Shown here in pieces: positions 12,601 to 27,600 of a stretch of DNA of 64,000 bases (the stretch's first letter is position 1; every line of letters starts with the position of its first letter). Under the pieces are notes generated by a model. The model did no database searches, was not told where the DNA came from, and saw only the letters and a list, made by a program, of their open reading frames with translations. A program made the translations under genes and the position numbers. The stretch covers positions 91,351,108 to 91,415,107 of the forward strand of contig OY757023.1 of NCBI GenBank assembly GCA_963580285.1, written 5' to 3'. The DNA is from Lucinisca nassula. Its lineage: Eukaryota > Mollusca > Bivalvia > Lucinida > Lucinidae.

Positions 12601-15600
12601 ATCTATAGTGGAGAGCTCCTGGTCTACAGGGATATTTTTCTTACCTCTATAGTGGAGAGCTCCTGATCTACAGGGATACTTTTCTTACCTCTATAGTGGT
12701 GAGCTCCTGATCTACAGGGATATTTTTCTTACATCTATAGTGGAGAGCTCCTGGTCTACAGGGATATTTTTCTTACCTCTATAGTGGAGAGCTACTGGTC
12801 TACAGGGATATTTTTCTTACCTCTATAGTGGAGAGCTCCTGGTCTACAGGGATATTTTTCTTACCTCTATAGTGGAGAGCTCCTGATCTACAGGGATACT
12901 TTTCTTACCTCTATAGTGGATAGCTCCTGGTCTACTGGGATGTTTTTCTAACCTCTATAGTGGAGAGCTCCTGATCTACAGGGATACTTTTCTTACCTCT
13001 ATAGTGGATAGCTCCTGGTCTACTGGGATGTTTTTCTAACCTCTATAGTGGAGAGCTCCTGATCTACAGGGATACTTTTCTTACCTCTATAGTGGAGAGC
13101 TCCTGGTCTACAGGGATATTTTTCTTACCTCTATAGTGGAGAGCTCCTGGTCTACAGGGATATTTTTCTTACATCTATAGTGGAGAGCTCCTGGTCTACA
13201 GGGATATTTTTCTTACCTCTATAGTGGAGAGCTCCTGATCTACAGGGATACTTTTCTTACCTCTATAGTGGTGAGCTCCTGATCTACAGGGATATTTTTC
13301 TTACATCTATAGTGGAGAGCTCCTGGTCTACAGGGATATTTTTCTTACCTCTATAGTGGAGAGCTCCTGATCTACATGGATATTTTTCTTACCTCTATAG
13401 TGGAGAGCTCCTGGTCTACAGGGATATTTTTCTTACCTCTATAGTGGAGAGCTCCTGGTCTACAAGGATATATTTCTTACCTCTATACTGGAGAGCTACT
13501 GGTCTACAGGGATATTTTTCTTACCTCTATAGTGGAGAGCTCCTTCCATTGTGGCTGACTGATGCCCATGTTGTCCAACATTCTTGAGAACTTGAAACGA
13601 TTCTCAGCATTGTCAATACATTCTGGAGATGTTCCCAAAATTCTTGCCTGAAAAAGAATATAATTTCTATTTGCAAGTGCTATTTATGCCAAACATTATA
13701 TGGGCCCCGTCAAGCGATTTTGGTACTTATCGCCTATGCGAGCAGCGAAGGTTCAGGCAAGCCTGCGCATCCACGCAGTCTCGCCAGAACCTTCGCTGCT
13801 CGCTCATACAAGCAGTGAACCAAGAGGAACCTTCAAACAGAAAGCCATGTCCCTGGCCCCTCTGAATGGCCGGGCATGCGCAGCTAAAATTTGTCATGAC
13901 GGAATGCTTGAAGACACAAATTCGCTTGGCGTGGCTCATATTACACTTAGCATGGCAAGATATCAGTGTCTAAGGACAAATATGAAAAGCTTCCACAGAC
14001 TTTCGGATGAGTCTTTAAACCGAGGTCCTGTCTCCATATGACCTTAGCTGTTGGTGAGACGTAAAACTCAAACACTTAACACAGAAAAGCTTTCAAAGTA
14101 GTCACGAATGACCACAAAAATTAGCTGCATCTACCTGCTACAATCAGCCTGCTATACTGTAAAAATCCTCAAATTTCAGACACATTAAGGACTTGCTGTA
14201 ATTCTCCTAAAATTTCAACAAATTTGTTTTCCGTTCCAGCAAGGAGTCCAAAAATGGCAGATGGAATGACAAACATTACAGACCCTGATCAGACTGCTCC
14301 TTCAGGAGCAGTCTGATCTGGGTCTGCAGTGTTTGTTTGACTTGTCTGTCCCAATACTTAGAATCACAACCATAGATGTGGAGGAATCTATGGATCATGG
14401 AGGACACTGAGGGGATGAGCCACGTGGTGAGGAAACGGGTTTTGACCATTTGCAATCAACGATGGTGCAGATCAGCCTGTGCATCTGCACATTCTAATCA
14501 GCATCTGCGCTCACTGCTTGGAAAGTACTCTAGTTATTATATCTAAAATTTCAAGACTCTTTAAATTTCTAGTCTATTTAGCTTCATGGTTTGTGTTTTG
14601 TTTGTTTGAATAGAGGGTTTTCGTCCCCGACGACACTATTTAGGTCATTTTGGAGACATTGCTTCCAATTTTGTGGGACTTTTATTTGACAATGAGATGA
14701 AATGGCATCTCAAGCCCTGCCGCACAAACAAACCAAAAGGGTTTATATGTAGGTCTTGTCCAACTCATACCACTCTGCCTGGGCAGGCTTAGATCCTCTT
14801 AGCGGTTTAGCAGTACTCATTGACGATCATTTTCTGCTCTGCATGGAAGCATCATGCAGCCCAATCTTTTTCTCCAAACCCCGATTGGCGGGGGCAAAGG
14901 TTTGTGTTGTACCTGGTCAAAAAGCCTGACGACAGATTTTCTTGGGATGGAATTCATATTGTTGGGTTTGCTGAGCTATGGCTCATCACTGTACAGATCC
15001 TAAGTATTGGAACAGACAGGTCTAAGCAAACAGTGCAGACCCAGATCAGACGGCTCCTAAAGGAGCAGTCTGATCAGGGTCTACACTGTTTGCCATCCTG
15101 TCTGCACCTTTAGGACTCGTTTCTGGATCATGAAACAAATTTGTTAAATTTTAGGAGAATTACATCAAGTCCTCAAGGTGTCCGAATTTTTAGGATTTTT
15201 ATGACATATAAGACTTCAGAGTGGTCTTCCCTTGAAAACAATGGAAAACACGGTACATGCAGTGCAACAGTGATGGCTCAAAAACCAATTTACCATACCT
15301 TTTTCTGACTTGTCCTTAATTCCCTAGAAAAAATTTACCATTACTGCAAATATTAAAATATTTGGGCTAATTTAGGTGAGTGGGGATTTTCTTACTTTAG
15401 CTTGAACGTATGTTGTGTGTACTCATAAGTATCGCCTTTATGAGGGGATTCTAATGAGTACACACAACATAACCTTCTTTTAACCCTCTGTATGCAGGGT
15501 ATTTTTTCATAGCAGACGACATTTTGAATTTTTTTCTAATTTTTTCCAGTAAGCAGGATTTGACATCTCATGCAAATTGTCTCCTATGGAGACAATTTGC

Positions 15601-18600
15601 ATGAGATGTCAAGTCCTGTTTTCTGGGAAAAATAAGAAAAATATCAACAATGTGTCGTCTGCTGAATTAGCCTAGAGAGAGGTAAAGGTTAAAGAAAATC
15701 AAAAAGATGTCCGTATTATATTTCCTATCCAATGATTTACTCTCAGTGATTCAAACTACATCTGTCTCCAACAACTTTTATGGTCAAAAAGTGTTCGAGC
15801 CATTGAAGTATGACTGTATACTAACCTTGTTTCTCTGTAAAGGCATGGCAATATTATTTGGCAGTTGTCCTCCCACAGATAATATGATCCCCTCTGGGTT
15901 CTCAAGTTGGTAGATATCCATCACAGTCTAGGGAATAAACAGAAATCCAGTATATCAAAGTATTGCTGCTCCTGTTTGTGGTTAGTTCCTTGATTTGGAG
16001 TTTAACCCATTGTATGCTAGTGGACTCTTCCATTGCTATATAAGAGATGTCAGACCTATTTTCTTGTTTTGATTCTCTTTTTGACGGAAAATTCTGTTAG
16101 CAAATAGTGCAGGCCCTGATCAGACGCCGTGTTCTTCGACGTCTGATCAGGGCCTGCACTATTTGCCAAGATACCCCTTAAGGGGTTTCCCTAACCCTTT
16201 TTCTACAAATGGAATCTTCCTCCTTACATGTAGCAGGAGTCCATTTCAAAATTTAGGGGTGTCAGGCTGTGTTTTCCTCAAAATTCATTCGGAAAATAGC
16301 TGGAGTTTTTGTAAACAGTGTAGGCCCTGATCAGACACCACATTCTGCGGCATCTGTTCTGAGCCTGCACTGTTTGCCAATTACCCGTTTTGGGTTTTCG
16401 GGTACAAGATGGGTTAACGGTCCAGTCAACATTATACCGAAACAGTCCAGTTTTCTAACCACACTTTTCCTGGGCATGCTTGTATAAGTGGTTAACCAGT
16501 AGAGTGCACTTTCATTCACCAGAAACTTACAACAGCTCTTCTTTCATCATCAGAATGGAGAGAACGACCACAGAAAAGATTAACAGATTCCAAGCAAGAA
16601 TATTGCTGTTTCCGGTCAGTATTGGACCCACAACCTCCCGAAGGTTTAATGTTCATCAAAGTATATTTAAATTTCTTATGTAAAGCACCAAGTAAACCTA
16701 TAGAAAACGAAGTAGTTCGAGTCACTTGATTTTCAGTGATGTCAAGTGATGTCAGTCTAAACCATGGTTCTCTACAATCTTACTGGGCGTTGGCAACATC
16801 AACACTGTTCCGCTCTTTGTAGAAAAACAGCGTGTAAATTTTTTAAGCTTTACAAGTTTGACCTATACACATTTTTTTTGCCCAGTGATGGGAAGCAAAG
16901 AATGTATTTATAAGAAATAAACATAATTTTTCTGCTATTCATGAAAGTATGAACGACAGTAGGTTGCTAGCAAAGTTAACATAAATCCCTTCAGGGTTCA
17001 TTTACTTTTGCAGGTGAACCACTCCATTCATGCATGCATGCAAAATATGAAGGCTCTATATCAAACGGTTCAAAAGTTATGTCCAATGTTATTTTTTCTT
17101 TTAAGTAGGTCAAAGGTCAAGGTCATGGTCACAGGTCAAACTTTTTGTATGGACGTGAAGCCCTTATTACAAGGAACCTACATGCAAAATATAAAGGCTC
17201 TATCTCAAAAGCTTCAAAAGTTATCACCAATGTTGTTGTTTTTTTTTCTTAAAAGTAGGTCATGGGTAAAGGTCAAAGATTGCTTTTGTGTAAGTGGGAA
17301 GTCCTTGTCACAAAGAACCCACATGCCAAATATGAAAGCTCTATCTCAAAGGGTTCAGTAGTTATGACCAATGTTGTTGTTTTTTTTTCTTTTTTGTATG
17401 TTTGGAAAGCCTTGTCACAAGGAACCTACATGCCAAATATGAATGCTCTAACTGAAAGGGTTCGAAAGTTATGACCACTGTTAAAGTTGTCCAAGTACAA
17501 ATCAACAAACAAACAGACAGGACAAAAACAATATGTCCCCGCTATCGCTACCGGGTCATAAAACGTTTGAAAAAAAAAATTAGCAGATGACATATGCAGA
17601 CGAGATTTTCAGATGTAGTTTTTCTCTGCGTCTTAAGGGTTAAAGGATTAATGTGAACAGATACAGAATTCCATAAACATGGTAATTTTTAAAAGTGTCT
17701 AATTAAGTTTTTTTTTGGCTTATTACCTCAAATGAGATGTCATCAAAGTAGAGCCTGTCACACATATCATAGTCTGTACTCACAGTCTCGGGGTTGTAGT
17801 TCACCATTATAGTCTTGTGACCCATCTGAAATGATCATGTTTACCGTATAAGGAGTGGCTAGCCATTCACATATACTTTATACCGTATTTAAATTTTGTC
17901 ATATGACATAGCATCTGAGAATGAAATAAGGCCATGTAATAAATTCGATACTCCACTGGTGGATTAAATATGCAAATTAGTTAGATACGCTCCGTAATAT
18001 TACATGTACAATGTCCTTCACTAAGTCGCGTTTACTAATGGCAGAAGATTGACATTTTTGTAAAATAATTGTGAATTTTTAAATGTCATATGATAAATAG
18101 AATCAAGCCTTCGTGCTCATGTATTATTGGATTTAATGAATGAGTTGAGGAAAAGGATTAAATGCTTGGCAAAGCCTCGCATTTTATCCCTTTTCCTCAA
18201 CTCGTTTAATAAATTCAATAATACATGAACACTCATGTAAGATCCTCTATATATATTCAGACATACAGGGCTGTGGCATCTCATCAGGGTCTACACTTTG
18301 CCACTCATCCAGCCATCTCTAGAATAGTAAATTGTACTTGGGGAGGAGGAAAAGATAATGAAAACAGAAATAACAAAAGAAACTAGAATTTGTTTTTCTA
18401 CAAAAACACAGATGTCTCCCCCGTTTTTGACCTCTAAGTATAACCTTGACATTGGAGGTATTGAGCCGGGTCTTGTGTGCAGCACATCATCTAATGAAGA
18501 TAAACATTTCTGCAAAGTAACTTTAAAAATGTTCAAAAAATTTCAAAGGGCAATAACTCTTGAAAGGGGCATAATCCGGATGAGAAAAAAAATACGCGTC

Positions 18601-21600
18601 AGCTTATTTTCCATTAGGAATGCATATATGAAATTTCAAAACCATAGCATACACAGTTCTAAAGTTATGCTATGCATCCCTTTTAGCATTCATTACAATG
18701 GGCACAAATTACCAAAATGACAAAGGGCCATAACTCATAAAGTATTTTTCGGAATTTTGTCAAAAGTTAATCAGTTCATATACTCATCACCATCAATATA
18801 CTCAACAACTTTCAAGGCTCTAGCTCCAATAGTGTTTGAGAAATTTTGCTGACAAGATGTTATTGAAAAAATTTCAAAGGGCAATAACTCTTGAAAGGGG
18901 CATAATCCGGACGAGAAAAAAAATATGCGTCAGCTAATTTTCCATGAGGAATCCATATATGAAATTTCAAAACCCTAGCATACACGGTTCTGAAGTTATG
19001 CTATGCATCACTTTAAGCATACATTACAATGGGCACAAATTACCAAAATGACAAAGGGCCATAACTCACAAAGTATTTTTCAGAATTTTGTCAAAAGTTA
19101 AACAGTTCATCTACTCATCACCACCAATATATTCACCAATTTTCAAGGCTCTAGCTCCAATAGTTTTTGAGATATCTTGCTGACAAGATTTTATTAAAAA
19201 AATTTAAAAGGGCAATAACTCTTGAAAGGGGCATAATCCGGACGAGAAAAAAATATGCGTCAGCTAATTTTCCATGAGGAATCCATATATGAAATTTCAA
19301 AACCCTAGCATACACGGTTCTAAAGTTATGCTATGCATCACTTTTAGCATACATTACAATGGGCACAAATTACCAAAATGACAAAGGGCCGTAACTCACA
19401 AAGTATTTTTCGGAATTTTGTCAAAAGTTAATCATTTCATCTACTCATCACCACCAATATATTCATCAATTTTCAAGGCTCTAGCTCCAATACTTTTTTA
19501 GATATCTTGCTGACAAGATTTTATTAAAAAAAAATTCAAAGGGCAATAACTCTTGAAGGGGGCATAATCCGGACGAGAAAAAAATACGAGTCAGCTAATT
19601 TTCCATGAGGAATCCATATATGAAATTTCAAAACCCTAGCATACACGGTTCTTTAGTTATGCTATGCATCAAAAGCGTAACGGACAGACGAACGGACAAA
19701 CGAACCAGAACCAATATGCCCCTCCAACTTTTTCAAAGTTGGAGGCATAAAAAGGCCCCTTTTTGTTCTTTGACCTCTTAGTACGACCTTGACATTTGAG
19801 GTACCAACTTGGGTCATGCACGCAACACATCGTCTTATGGTGGTTAACATTTCTGCCAAGTAATTTCAAAATCCATCTAAAAATAAGAAAGTTATTGACA
19901 GAACACAAAAAAAGGCCCCTTTTTTGACCTTTAACCTCTATGTATGACCTTGACCTTTCAGGTACCAAACTGGGTCATGCGTGCAACACATCATCTCATG
20001 GTGTTTAACATTTCTGCCAAGCAATTTCAAAATCCATCTAAAAATAAGAAAGTTATTGACCAAACACGAAAAAAAGGCCCCTTTTTTGACTTTTGACCTC
20101 TATGTATGACCTTGACACTTGAGGTATCAAACTGAATCATGCATGCAACACATTGTCTCATGATAGTTGACATTTTTGCCAAGTAACTTCAAATTCTATC
20201 TAAAAATAAGCAAGTTATTGACAAAACTGGAAAAAAGGCCCCTTTTTTTACCTTTGACCTCTAAGTATGACCTTGACATTTGAGGTACCAACCTAGGTCA
20301 TGCACGTAACACATCGTCTTATATTGGTTAACATTTCTGCCAAGTGATTTCACAATCCATCTCAAAATAAGAAAGTTATTGACAAAACACGAAAAAAAGG
20401 CCCTTTTTTTGACCTTTGACCTCTAAGTATGACCTTGACCTTCGAGGTACTGACCTGCCAGATGCACACCACACATCGTCTCATGGTTGTTAATATTTCT
20501 GCCAAGTAATTTTAAAATCCATCTCAAAATAAGAAAGTTATTGACAAAACACGAAAAAAAAGGCCCCTTTTTTGACCTTTGACCTCTAAGTATGACCTTG
20601 ACCTTCGAGGTACTGACCTGCCTGATGCACACCACAAATCGTCTCATGGTGGTTAATATTTCTGCCAAGTAATTTTAAAATTCATCTCAAAATAAGAAAG
20701 TTATTGACCAAATACGAAAAAAAGGCCCCTTTTTTGACCTTTGACCTCTAAGTATGACCTTGACCTTAGAGGTACCGACCCGATTCATGCGCACCACACA
20801 TTGTCTTATGGTTGTTAATATTTCTGCCAAGTAATTTTAAAATCCATCTGAAAATAAGAAAGTTATTGACCGGACACGATTTGCCCATACATATATGCAT
20901 ACCAACAAACTTCCAAGGGAGATAATTCAAAAAGTATAAATGCGAGAGTTATAGTTCTTGCGCACTGCACGTCGTCTAATGCTGATTTATATTTATACTA
21001 AGTTTCGTGACGATAGCTCCAACGGTTTTCAAGTTATAGAGCGGACACGAATGTGTGACAGACAGACAGACGGACAGACGGACAGACAGACAGACGGACA
21101 GACAGACAGACGCCCGGGGGAAAAACAATATGTCTCTCCGAAAAAAAATTTTTCGGGGGAGACATAATAAAAATGTTCTCACTCAATACATACCTGATGC
21201 AAGGACAGCAGTCTTTGCCAAAATGTAAGCCAATACCAGTTGGCCACCCCAATGCCAAAGGATACAAAAATATTTTGTCTCACCCAAACACCCCAAAGAA
21301 GGCATTGCCACAACTGCCATAAAAACACCTGTTAAGGTGCTTTTATGGCAGTTGTGGCAATGTTTTCTTTCAAAACCAAACAATACTTTTTTCATGACTT
21401 AGTTCATTTTCTTAATTTGAGTTCTTATTTTGAGTATTTGAACTTGTTTTGTCCATAAGAAAACAATATTAAATTTTGTGATACCGTAATCATCCAAAGT
21501 ATTGGGACAGATATGCTTAAGTAGACAATGCAGATCCAGGTCAGACTGCTCCTTCAGATCAGACTGCTCCTTCTCCTTCAGGAGCAGTCTGATCAGGGTC

Positions 21601-24600
21601 TATATTGTTTGCCATCTCACCTTTTGGACTCTTTACTGGATTGTGAAACATTTGTTAAAATTTTAGGAGAATTACAGCAAGTCATCAAGGTATCCGAATT
21701 TTTTGGATTTTTAAGGTATCTATAAAGATGATGTTTGCTTATGTATGGACAAACGAGTGAAAACTTCAGAATTCTTCTTAATTTTACACATAAAATCTTT
21801 TCTAATGTTCTTTGTCAAGCTTTCTTTATATGCAACAGATGTACCCAAACAATTCGTTTTGTGTCTTTCATTCTAATTCAGCGCCCCATATAGGCATCAA
21901 AATGAACTGTGGTTTATTCTGCCACAAATCAGTGGGCTGAAGAGCATGATGAGAAAAGCCGCCATTTTATGACGCCACTTGTAGAGTCCTCATCACCAAA
22001 TACGCACCTTATACAGTGAAATTCCGCTATTAAGACCATCTAAAATTAAGACTAATTCTGCTATGAAAAGCTTACTTAGTAAGTTGCAGTTATTCTTTTT
22101 TCAAGTTTTCTGCACAAAATGTCCGCAGGGACCACCTTTGGAACTGTTCAAAAGTGGTCTTAAAGACCACTTTTGAACAGTTCCAAAGGTGGTCTTAATA
22201 TAGGAGTTTTACTGTATGTTTCTATATACAAACCTTTCTTAATTCTCTAATGCAGTTCACAGCACACCAGTCAAACTCTACACTGCTTCCAATTCGATAA
22301 ACGCCAGAACCAATCACCATTATATAACCTCCTTCAAAGTCAAGGTCATGGTCAGAGCCATTGTAGGTGAGATATAAATAGTTTGTCTGGGCAGGCCACT
22401 CCGCTGCAACAGTATCTATCCTCTTGACAAAGGGTGTAATGCCCTTCTCTTGTCGAAGCCGCCTCACAACTGGATTAGTGCTGAAAACAAGCTTAATTCA
22501 ACAATTCATAGTATAAACATATTCAGCCGTGTATAGGCCACATTTAGATACAAGATGTAAGATGGTTCGAGATTAAAAATCAGCATAAAAGAGAAATTTT
22601 GATATATTACCGTAACGATCCTATGCATTGGGTCAGGCAGGCCTAGGCAAACGTAGTGTCTAAACTGCTTGCTATTCAGTCTCCACTTTTTGCATGAAAC
22701 AAACCCGTTAAAAATTTTAGGAGAATTACACCAAGATCTCGAGGTGTCCGAACTTTTAGGATTTTTACAGTACCCACAGGGAAGAATGCCGACTCAGTTG
22801 TTGTGCTTGAAATTGCAAACAGAAACGTAACTCTTGAACGTCTTCAAAAAGACAGAAAGCCATGTGCTTGCTAAAATCATAATGCCATGTATTTTACATT
22901 CAACCCGGGTATGATGTTTACTTTTAACAAGCAATGAATCTTTTGTTTTAGTAAAATGTATTCATTTTTTCATTCTTGCCATTTATCGGTATTACAATAA
23001 TTATGGCTGTTGCAGTCACAGATTTCCCACAACTGATTAGTGGTGCCTTTCAATTTAGACCAAGCACAAATGTCTGGCAAGAAAGAACAACCAAATGATC
23101 TCATTCAAAATGTTCCCACTTTAATTCTTTTTAATCAATTATTTTCATTATTATCATACAAAACACTGACAGAATTTCTCCGTGACGGTGAAATTTTACA
23201 AGACGGCAAACATAGGAGGAAGTTCAAACATAAAATGATTTATTATCAGTGACACTATCTGCCTAACTTAACACATGTGTCTAGCCTAAGTTTTAAAGGT
23301 AACCCTCTTTACACAGCACTCTGAATTCACAACTATGAGAATAATGTGGCTATGACATTAGGAAATAACCCCTGTAAGCCCCAGTTTTACTACATAAATG
23401 TGGGGTCTAAGGGGATCATAATTATATTTATCATATGACGTCGCGTCTGAGAGTGTAATAAAGCCATGTAATATTTTCGATAATCCACTAGTGGATTAAA
23501 TATGCAAATTAGCTAGATACGTCCCGTAACGTTACATGTACAACGTCCTTAACGACGTCACGTTTACTAATGGCAGAATATTGATATTTTTGTAAACAAT
23601 CGTGAATAAAATGTGTTTTAAATGTCATATGATAAATAGAATCTTGCATTCGTGCTCATATATTATTGAATTTATTAAACTCGTTGAGGAAAAGGAATAA
23701 AATACTCCAGGGCTCTAGAAGTCCGAATTTTCACCGGTCCAGACCGTTTTTTGAAAATGAAAACCGATTTTGCTGAAAAAATTTGCTGAAAAATCGGTCC
23801 GAAAAAAACCCCCAATAAGCTAAAATCGAAGTGAAAAAAACAGAGAAATTATACCTGGTTAGGTGTCAAACTGTTTATTGTGCCAGTAATATAATCCAAT
23901 TATCTCTCTCGGGGATGAATTTGAGTTTGACAGTAAACACGTTTTCGAGATCTCGCCAGGTATCGCAGACTCTCGCGGGATTAAGGCTTATGACAGTCAG
24001 TCAGCCAAAACGTGATTAAGCGGTGCGTGATTGTGATATCAAAGAAGCCTTGATCGTGTTTGATCTAATGGCAATCAAACATAATTTGTTTATTTCAGGC
24101 TTGTGTAATCGTAAAATATGTATTTATATTCTTTAAAACTTGGTTCGGCCATGTAAGATTTTCAATGACTCTCGTTCGGCCATGTATTGGTTCGAGAGTA
24201 AAGAAATGATTTTTCGATTTTTTAACCCGTTCAAATCGGTTTTTTTTAGAAATACGCTCTATTAAAATAAATGACATAAAACAGGTGTATGTGTGTTACG
24301 TCCTTGACTGCATTAATGTGTATTGTGTAAACGGAAACCGTATGACGTCATTTTCCGACCACGTGGCTGCCATATCGGTCGCCATTTGTAAACAAAGCAA
24401 TTTGGGCAAAATAAAATGCGTGAAATAAGAGAAATATTTTAAAGGTTTTAAAAAGGGGAAAAAATATAGTGACCATCGAACTGGTCTCTGACTGCCCCAT
24501 GTAGGTTGTTTCCCTTTAGTAGTCTTCAGGTTCGGAGTGACCCGGATAATGGGAAAATGAAAGTAGATGAAATCTGGCGTAGAAAATGAAAGTAGATGAA

Positions 24601-27600
24601 ATATTAACGATGTGAGCAATAATTGCTGTTTATAATCGAGATACTGGTGCTCATATCCGTTTACAAGTGTAAGAGGAACATCGGTATGTCATTCTTTGCG
24701 CTAATAACACATTTTGAAATCGCAAATCGCCAATGGCGTTTACGGAAATTACCGAAACCGATCGGCAATTTCCGTAATTTTTGGTCACCTTCTGGACCGA
24801 TTGGGATTTCAAAATTTCTAGAGCCCTGAAATACTCGGCAAAGCCTCGCATTTTTCCCTTTTCCTCAACTCGTTTAATAAATTCAATAATACATGAACAC
24901 TCATGTAAAATCCTCTAAATCAATAATTTATTAAACAAGTTGAGGAAAAGGGATAAAATGGTCGGCAAAGCCTCGCATTTTATCCCTTTTCCTGATAAAA
25001 TGGTCGGCAAAGCCTCGCATTTTATCCCTTTTCCTCAACTCGTTTAATAAATTCAATAATGCATGAACACTCATGTAAGATCCTCTAAATCAATAATTTA
25101 TTAAACGGGTTGAGGAAAAGGGATAAAATGCTCGGCAAAGCCTCGCATTTTATCCCTTTTCCTCAACTCGTTTAATAAATTCAATAATACATGAACACTC
25201 ATGTAAGATCCTCTATATGCATGTTTTGGTAATAAGTAACTATTACCGGGATATTGTACCCATTAGTGAAAGTCACATGCACAGCAGCAACATAAAGCTA
25301 CTGCACTTTGTAACTTTCGGTCAACTGATAAACAAATGACCACACAACAAAAGCATTTAGTCATACCTTTCTATAAAAGTAGCAATTTGCTCATCAGAGA
25401 AACCCAGCTGCTTTGCATTCTTCAGAATATCAAAAGGCACTTGGTTAGCCTACAAGAAAAATTAGTAGCACTTGGTTAGCCTACAAGAAAACATTAGTAA
25501 CAATTCGTTAGCCTGCAAAAAAATTAGTAAAGTGTGAGTTGTACTCGGTAGCTCAGTCAGATGAACATCTGGGGATCAGGAGGTTTGGCTTCGACACCTG
25601 CAGGGGTCTGTAACATTCTTTCGGGGAGACTGATCATGAAATCTTTCATTCTCACCCGTCCGCTGATTCAAGAAGGACAGTTGTCAGTTTCTGACGAAAG
25701 AATGTAGCCACTTATGTATAAGCCTGCCCAAGAAAAGTGTGGTGCCCAAGAAAAGTGTGGTTAAGTAAACTGACCTGGGCCCAGTTGTTCAAAGCATCGT
25801 TAGCTTAACGAGCTCGTTAGTGGTCATATTGTTAACTGTTCTAGCAAGTAAAATATATAAAATTTTGTTATTTTTGCCGAAAAAATAACAAACTGCTTTT
25901 GCATTTGCAAAAGCTGCTCACATTTTTTCAGCAAAAATATTAACATATTTACCATAAAAAATGATCAAAGTTTTAATGATACATTAACTAACGACGTCGT
26001 TAGTTTTGAACAACTGGCCCCAGCTCAATATGACATAAATAGTCTTTAACTGGCCACAAAACTCAAAACAAGGTCAAGTGTGAAATATCAAATGCAAGAT
26101 ATTCATAATTTATACAAGTTGGTTAAACTTTCCACCAATGATTGAATCACACACTCGGCTAATCAAAAACAGCATCAAGCTAACACATCTTTATAATGAA
26201 CACTTAAATAGAGAAATGGAGAATAAAAGGGTTTATCATATGACGTCGCGTCTAAGAGTGTTATAACGCCATGTAATATTTTCGATAATCCACTAGTGGA
26301 TTAAATATGCAAATTAGCTAGATACGTTCCGTAATGTTACATGTACGACGTCCTTAACGTCGTCGCGTTTACTAACGGCGGAATATTGACATTTTTGTAA
26401 ACAATCGTGAACTAGAGCTGTCAGTGAAACTGACTAGGGCCCCGGCAGCACTATCAGAAATTTGTGGACGGACAGACGGACGGACGGACGGACAGACAGA
26501 CGGACGGACAGAGTGATTACTATAGGGCACCCACACTTTCAGTGTGGGGCCCTTATAAAATGCGTTTTAAATGTCATATGATAAATAGAATCTTGCATTC
26601 GTGCTCATGTATTACTGAATTTATTAAACTCGTTGAGGAAAAGGGATAAAATGCTCGGCAAAGCCTCGCTCGGCATTTATCCCTTTTCCTCAACTCGTTT
26701 AATAAATCCAATAATACATGAGCACTCATGTAAGATCCTCTATATATATCATTTTCTTTATTCTTGCTCAAAACCATACATTGTGGGTTCTCGTTAGAAC
26801 TGCCTCAATGTCCCGGATCTAAAGAGCAACCACAATCTACATTTGAAGCAAAAGGAGTTGACCCCTATTAACATGGGTGACAAAAATACTTTTGCAGGAG
26901 TTGTCTCCCCTGAAGGCATATCCATTCCCCTTAACTATAGCATTGTATAGAAGTACTGAGAATGTAAATATATGAATATACAGTAGAACTTCGATGGCTC
27001 GAACACCTTTGGGACCATGAAAATCTGTTCGAGACAAGAGTAGTTCGAGCCACTGAGGGCTAATGCCAGGAGGCACAATGACATACTATAGGACATTTTT
27101 TTCTATGTTCTATAATGAAAAATGTATGCTGTGTGTACTCATTAGAATCGCCTCATTGAGGCGATTCTAATGAGTACACACAGCATACATTTGCAAGATA
27201 AAAAGACGACAATATCCTAATTTTTACTCTCCTTATTTCTTACGTACAGAAATTCCCTAGGGACTAAAGAGCGAGTTCAACTCAGCCATAGTAAACGAGC
27301 CATCGGTGTTCGAGCCATCAAGGTCTACTGTAACTGAAAACTGTCTTTCACACAGGACCTTACTCATGGGTTTACCTTAACCCATTGCAGGCAGGAAACC
27401 CCTAAAGGGGTACCTTGGCAAACAGTGCAAGCTCAGATCAGACGCCGCAGAACACGGCATCTGATCAGGGCCTACACTATTTGCTAACAGAATTTTCTGT
27501 CAAAAAATAGAATAAAAATGAAAACGTAAGCCTACAACCCCTTATACGACAAATGGACTTATCCAAAATATAGCAATGGCAGAGTCCACTACTATACAAT

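Noticed and set aside
12491..13542. CRISPR-like array
   Set aside because: No spacers: units are contiguous and nearly identical, and the setting is a eukaryotic intron.
19750..20900. Repeated TGACCTTTGACCTCTAAG as nuclear-receptor binding sites
   Set aside because: The half-site resemblance recurs in every unit of a Helitron-like body; no promoter or conservation supports a regulatory role.
21183..21395. Minus-strand open frame ending at a good CAG|GTATGT donor, a possible extra exon
   Set aside because: Exons 10 and 11 already join in frame with no missing CPSase residues, no acceptor is visible, and the region is a palindrome.
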